From positions 1 through 10,021 of the forward strand of contig JACCRD010000124.1 in assembly GCA_013813755.1 (NCBI GenBank): a stretch of DNA of 10,021 bases, written 5' to 3'. The DNA comes from Acidobacteriota bacterium. Its GTDB lineage: Bacteria > Acidobacteriota > Blastocatellia > Pyrinomonadales > Pyrinomonadaceae. Made by a program: the position numbers and the translations under genes. Shown in pieces: positions 6,600 through 10,021 of this stretch; position 1 is the stretch's first letter; the number at the start of each line of letters is the position of its first letter. A model generated the notes under the pieces. That model ran no database searches and was not told the origin of the DNA. It was given only the letters and a program-made list of their open reading frames with translations.

Positions 6600-8858
6600 A
6601 TGGCTTATTGTCACGAATGCGGTTCGGAAGTAACAACTAAAGATATTTTTTGTCCATTTTGCGGAGCGAGTCGGCAAGCGGAGATGGCTGCCGGTAAACC
6701 GTCTGATTTACAAAATATGATAAATGACAATTCGCCCGACGAAGAAGAAATTATTGATTCGGAAGCGATGGAATTGGCAAATGAAAAAGATATCGACCAA
6801 GCTTACGCCAGCGCCCTCGAAAACGATGATAAAGAAATAACAAATGAATTTAATAATTCGATTGTTGAAGATTCAGCTTTTGATTCAAATCAGGAAAACA
6901 AAGAAGAATCGATTTCGCAAACCGAATCTTCCCTGATGAACTATGAAGAAGCCGCCGTTAAAGAAGGTTTGGAAGTAATATCCGAAGAATTCCCGGACCA
7001 GCTTCTAAAAGCGGAAAACGCGCCAGACAATAAAATTTTGCCGGAGACAGGCAATTCAAACAAAACGGATAACTTCGCTTTTTCAAATGTTGACGCGCTG
7101 GCGGCGAATAAATCAAACACGGACCAAAATTCTGAAACTGAAAGTAAAATGATTTTCAGCGAGCAAAACACTCCCGAAACGCCGAACTCTCAGCAAAACA
7201 TTTCTGAGTCCGGAAACAGTGCGAACACGCCGATTGCTAAACCGGAAACCGTTCTTGATTTGACTGCAAATTCCTGTCCGCCATCGCAATTTGATTCGGT
7301 CAGAATTATTGAGAAAATGGAGGACAACAATAATATTCAAACGGGTGGCGTTTGGAATAATAACGCACCGGATGAAACGGAAAAAATAGATTTGCAGAAA
7401 GCGGTTGAAGACGAACAGAAAAAAGCTCAGACATACACCACACCGAATATCGGAAGAAGCGATACGGACGGAAAAAAGTCTGCCAAATTAAAACCGCTCG
7501 AAGAAGGCACAATCTTAAACAACCGCTATGAAATTGTCAGAAAAATTGGCGGCGGCGGAATGGGCGCGGTTTATCTGGCGAGCGATAAAAATCTAGGCGG
7601 CGTTTTGCGCGCGGTTAAGGAAATGGTTCAGTCCTATATCGAAGGAGAACAGCAGGAAAAGGCGATTAATGATTTTAAGCGCGAATCTTTACTGCTCACA
7701 TCGCTTGATCATCAATCGATTCCGACAATTTACGATTATTTTTATGATGAAGGGGAAGCCCGGTTTTATCTGGTGATGAAATATATCTCCGGCGGCGATT
7801 TAGCTTCCAGGCTTCGCGCCGCGCCGGAAGGTCGCATCGACGAAAAAGACGTTGTTGAATGGGCGATTCAAATTGCCGATGTACTTGAATATCTACATAA
7901 CCGCCAACCGCCAATCGTTTACAGAGACTTAAAGCCGGCAAATATTATGATCGACGGCAGCACAGGACGCGTGATGCTGATTGATTTCGGGATTGCCCGC
8001 TGGGTCAACAAAGAAGAAAAAGGCGTAACAGCAGTTGGGACAATGGGTTACGCCCCGCCAGAACTTTTTAGCGGAAATGTCGAGCCGCGCTCGGATATTT
8101 ATTCGCTCGGCTCGACAATGTTTCATCTTCTGACGGGTGCCGATCCGCAGAGCAACCCTCTGCTTATTTTTGATTTCCAGAAACATCCGCTGCCCCGTCA
8201 GATAAATCCGCAGCTTTCTGACCAGATTGAAAAGATTTTGATGCGGATGGTCGAGTATAACGCCCATCAGCGTTTTGCAACGGCGGCGGAGCTGTCACGC
8301 GCTTTGTACGAACATTTAGAAAAACTGAAGGCTAATCAAGCGACGTTCGGTGTGAGAGACGTCCCGACTCCGATTGGTTTGTCCGAACAGTCCGTTTTTT
8401 GCGGCTTTTGCGGACAAAAAATAGTCGCCAGCGATTTGTTCTGCGCTTTTTGCGGCGCCAGACAGCCGCTTTCGCAACAGGGCGTGCATTCTGAAAATTA
8501 TAAATCCGTTCAACTGACCGCGAAACTTTTAATTCTCGGCACGAGCGAACTGGAAATGCCCGCTTTTAAAATCGAAAAGGAAGAAAATCTCCTTGGTCGG
8601 CGCGATCCGATGTCAAATATTTTCCCGGAAGTTGATTTGTCGAAATTTGATCCGCAGACAAAAATTTCCCGCAAACACGCCCGCATCTGGCGCGAAGGAA
8701 ACAGTTTTTTACTGGAAGATTTGGGTTCTTCAAATGGTACGCTTGTTTTGCCGGTCGTTAATGAAACCGTTCGGCTTAAACCGCATAAACCTTATACTTT
8801 GACGAATGGCGATAAATTAAAATTAGGTGATACCACTCTACATTTTGTCATCGGGTAG
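6600..8858 (+). CDS. Ser/Thr protein kinase with two zinc ribbons and a C-terminal FHA domain
   Basis: This is a 752-residue PknB-like (Hanks-type) kinase from the ATG at 6600. Zinc ribbon 1 is at Cys4/7/18/21. An acidic, Asn/Ser/Glu-rich, probably disordered linker follows (about 25-300). The kinase domain (about 310-575) has the glycine loop GGGGMGAVY (317-325), Lys340, alpha-C Glu362, catalytic YRDLKPAN (441-448: Asp443, Lys445, Asn448), DFG (462-464) and a GTMGYAPPEL activation end. All catalytic residues are intact; the usual His of HRD is Tyr, as in many bacterial kinases. Zinc ribbon 2 is at Cys601/604/615/618. The FHA domain (about 640-752) has Gly666-Arg667, SRKH (690-693) and GSSNGT (709-714). 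There is no membrane segment, unlike PknB with its external PASTA sensor, so it should act in the cytoplasm, perhaps docked to the RDD protein encoded 2 bp downstream. The input signal is unknown. Confidence 0.93.
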   Translation: MAYCHECGSEVTTKDIFCPFCGASRQAEMAAGKPSDLQNMINDNSPDEEEIIDSEAMELANEKDIDQAYASALENDDKEITNEFNNSIVEDSAFDSNQENKEESISQTESSLMNYEEAAVKEGLEVISEEFPDQLLKAENAPDNKILPETGNSNKTDNFAFSNVDALAANKSNTDQNSETESKMIFSEQNTPETPNSQQNISESGNSANTPIAKPETVLDLTANSCPPSQFDSVRIIEKMEDNNNIQTGGVWNNNAPDETEKIDLQKAVEDEQKKAQTYTTPNIGRSDTDGKKSAKLKPLEEGTILNNRYEIVRKIGGGGMGAVYLASDKNLGGVLRAVKEMVQSYIEGEQQEKAINDFKRESLLLTSLDHQSIPTIYDYFYDEGEARFYLVMKYISGGDLASRLRAAPEGRIDEKDVVEWAIQIADVLEYLHNRQPPIVYRDLKPANIMIDGSTGRVMLIDFGIARWVNKEEKGVTAVGTMGYAPPELFSGNVEPRSDIYSLGSTMFHLLTGADPQSNPLLIFDFQKHPLPRQINPQLSDQIEKILMRMVEYNAHQRFATAAELSRALYEHLEKLKANQATFGVRDVPTPIGLSEQSVFCGFCGQKIVASDLFCAFCGARQPLSQQGVHSENYKSVQLTAKLLILGTSELEMPAFKIEKEENLLGRRDPMSNIFPEVDLSKFDPQTKISRKHARIWREGNSFLLEDLGSSNGTLVLPVVNETVRLKPHKPYTLTNGDKLKLGDTTLHFVIG

Positions 8859-8860
8859 AT

Positions 8861-9430
8861 TTGATTGTAAATTATCCGTTTGTAAAGAAATTTTTCGCAC
8901 AATTAATTATGGATGCACGAGCCGGGAAAACTGTTCCCTATAAAAGTGTTCGAAATGAAATCGTCGTGAATTTTGAGCCAGAACGCTTAAAAGCGCCGTT
9001 TTTACTGAGGTGTGGAGCGCTTCTGATCGATTATATTCTGCTGATTTCCGTTCCCGTCGTGAGCCTTCTGATCGGCAGAGTTTCAGGGGTTGACCCCGCG
9101 AAACTTTTAAACAGCGAAATTATTAACGCGGGCTGGCTGATAATGATTCTTCTGGCTCTGACCAATCTCGTTATTCTGCCGATGTTCAGCGGCAAAAGTA
9201 TCGGAAAGTTTTTAACCGGCTTGCAAATTGTCAATACGGACGGCAATCTGCCTTCATTCACAACAATTTTGATCAGACATCTGATCGGTTATCCGATTAC
9301 GATTTTGACTGCCGGATTAGGTTTTTTATTAGCGCTTTTCAACCGGAAGGGACGCGCCCTGCACGATTTAGTGTCGGGAACAATCGTCATCTATGCTAAT
9401 AAAAAAACCAGCAGCGAAAATCTTGAATAA
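8861..9430 (+). CDS. RDD-family integral membrane protein
   Basis: The protein has 189 residues from the TTG at 8861, or 173 from the in-frame ATG at 8909. The RDD domain starts around residue 44 (TTG numbering). Hydrophobic segments lie at about 52-72, 90-109 and 140-161. The family's Arg-Asp pair is at Arg50 and Asp57 (LLRCGALLIDYILL), the GKSIGKFLTGLQIV motif at 111-124, and the second family Asp in RALHDLVSGTIVI (165-177; Asp169). RDD proteins are small inner-membrane proteins, mostly of unknown function; a few are linked to ion transport. I chose the TTG because it lies 2 bp after the kinase stop, allowing coupling, and the frame reads a plausible helix (VNYPFVKKFFAQLI) before the ATG. 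Neither start has a strong Shine-Dalgarno. Position directly behind a soluble kinase suggests a membrane anchor, input sensor or phosphorylation target, but this is inference. Confidence 0.85.
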   Translation: MIVNYPFVKKFFAQLIMDARAGKTVPYKSVRNEIVVNFEPERLKAPFLLRCGALLIDYILLISVPVVSLLIGRVSGVDPAKLLNSEIINAGWLIMILLALTNLVILPMFSGKSIGKFLTGLQIVNTDGNLPSFTTILIRHLIGYPITILTAGLGFLLALFNRKGRALHDLVSGTIVIYANKKTSSENLE

Positions 9431-9521
9431 TTTAATCGACAAAAATTTCCGAAAATTAACCCAAAAAAAGCAGCCAATTTGTTAAAAATATTTTCCAGAA
9501 TAATTTCTTTGCACCAAGTTT

Positions 9522-10021
9522 ATGCCCCAGCTCATTATTAAAACCTCAGACAATCCGCCGGAAAAGATTCCGCTCGCCCGGATGCGCACCACAATCGGAC
9601 GTTCCGCCCGGAGCGATGTCTGTATTCCGGATGCCTTCGCGTCTCGTCTGCACGCCGAAGTCAGAGAAGAAGGCGGCGCGTATTGGCTGCTTGATTTAGG
9701 CTCGGCAAACGGAACGCGTTATAACAATTCGGTTGTTTCAGTTCCGATCCCTCTGATTTCCGGCGGCGAAATTCAAATTGGCGAAACCGTGATTATTTTT
9801 GATGATGAAAGATTGCGAAAGCCCAATAATTCAACTTTGATTGCAGACAACACGGAAGCGCTCGATCCCTCGATGACCATCGCTCTGGCGCGCAACGCAA
9901 ATCCAACCGCCGAAATTCTCGAATCGCAATTTTCCACGCGCACCGAATTGCTCGGTTTGATTAGTAAAGTCGGCGTCGCTTTGCTTTCTTCGAGCGGACT
10001 CGATGAAACTCTCGACCAGGT
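9522..10021 (+). CDS. FHA-domain signalling protein, N-terminal part (cut by window end)
   Basis: The ATG at 9522 opens a frame with no stop up to the window edge (166 complete codons). Residues 1-85 are an FHA domain: Gly26-Arg27-Ser, Ser41-Arg-x-His44, and LDLGSANGTR (57-66) with Asn63. A linker of about 55 residues follows. Then at 142-166 comes a helix (ELLGLISKVGVALLSSSGLDETLD) that resembles the lead-in to a GAF domain. Known FHA-GAF proteins end in a SpoIIE/PP2C phosphatase, a sigma54 AAA+ domain, or a cyclase/GGDEF domain. With a Ser/Thr kinase next door, a phosphatase is the appealing guess, but the output domain lies outside the window. The gene starts 91 bp after the RDD gene with no terminator between, so it may be the fourth gene of the transcription unit. 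Its FHA domain is clearly more distant from the other two. Confidence 0.82.
   Translation, partial: MPQLIIKTSDNPPEKIPLARMRTTIGRSARSDVCIPDAFASRLHAEVREEGGAYWLLDLGSANGTRYNNSVVSVPIPLISGGEIQIGETVIIFDDERLRKPNNSTLIADNTEALDPSMTIALARNANPTAEILESQFSTRTELLGLISKVGVALLSSSGLDETLDQ

Noticed and set aside
9479..9506. Possible promoter before the partial FHA gene (TTGTTA with TAATTT or AATAAT)
   Set aside because: The better -10 match has only a 14-bp spacer and the 16-bp option has a poor -10; the implied leader would be about 11 nt.

Overview
The window looks like a stretch of Acidobacteriota chromosome, most likely class Blastocatellia (Pyrinomonas-like). This is inferred from gene content: a YIP1-family membrane protein, split MacB-type exporter genes, and FHA/zinc-ribbon/Ser-Thr kinase genes, all in moderately GC, AT-leaning Gram-negative-style DNA. 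No rRNA or marker gene confirms it. Coding density is high and there are no tRNA genes, insertion sequences, CRISPR arrays or phage genes.

Left half. The 3' end of a YIP1-family integral membrane gene (2-493, +) converges on a four-gene exporter cluster on the minus strand (5713 down to 557). A perfect 18-bp inverted repeat (519-558) lies between them and probably acts as a bidirectional terminator. In transcription order the cluster encodes a MacA/HlyD-type periplasmic adaptor with a very long coiled-coil hairpin (5713-4088), a LolD/MacB-type ATPase (3996-3262), and two different MacB-type permeases (3057-1819 and 1813-557). The expected machine is an ATP-driven tripartite exporter with a heterodimeric permease. 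No TolC-like outer-membrane gene is present. A 204-bp gap before the permeases carries an exact TATAAT hexamer and two dyads, so the permeases may have their own promoter.

Middle. A 277-bp divergent intergenic region (5714-5990) separates the exporter from a plus-strand signalling cluster. It holds a plausible sigma70-type promoter for the rightward genes, a near-identical 12-bp direct repeat, and a possible 8-codon leader ORF ending in an ATGA overlap with the first rightward gene.

Right half. Three closely spaced plus-strand genes encode a zinc-ribbon/FHA protein (5991-6566), a 752-residue Ser/Thr kinase built as zinc ribbon - long acidic linker - kinase - zinc ribbon - FHA (6600-8858), and an RDD-family membrane protein (8861-9430). 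After 91 bp comes the start of a second FHA protein (9522 to the window end). Its sequence after the FHA domain looks like the lead-in to a GAF domain, as in FHA-GAF proteins that end in a SpoIIE/PP2C phosphatase or another output domain. Together they suggest a phospho-Ser/Thr circuit: a soluble kinase with its own phosphopeptide reader, a small FHA adaptor closely related to the kinase's C-terminus, a membrane partner and a further FHA effector. The most distinctive element is this kinase architecture and its module-level relationship to the neighbouring small FHA gene. What the circuit senses, and whether it touches the divergent exporter, cannot be told from sequence.
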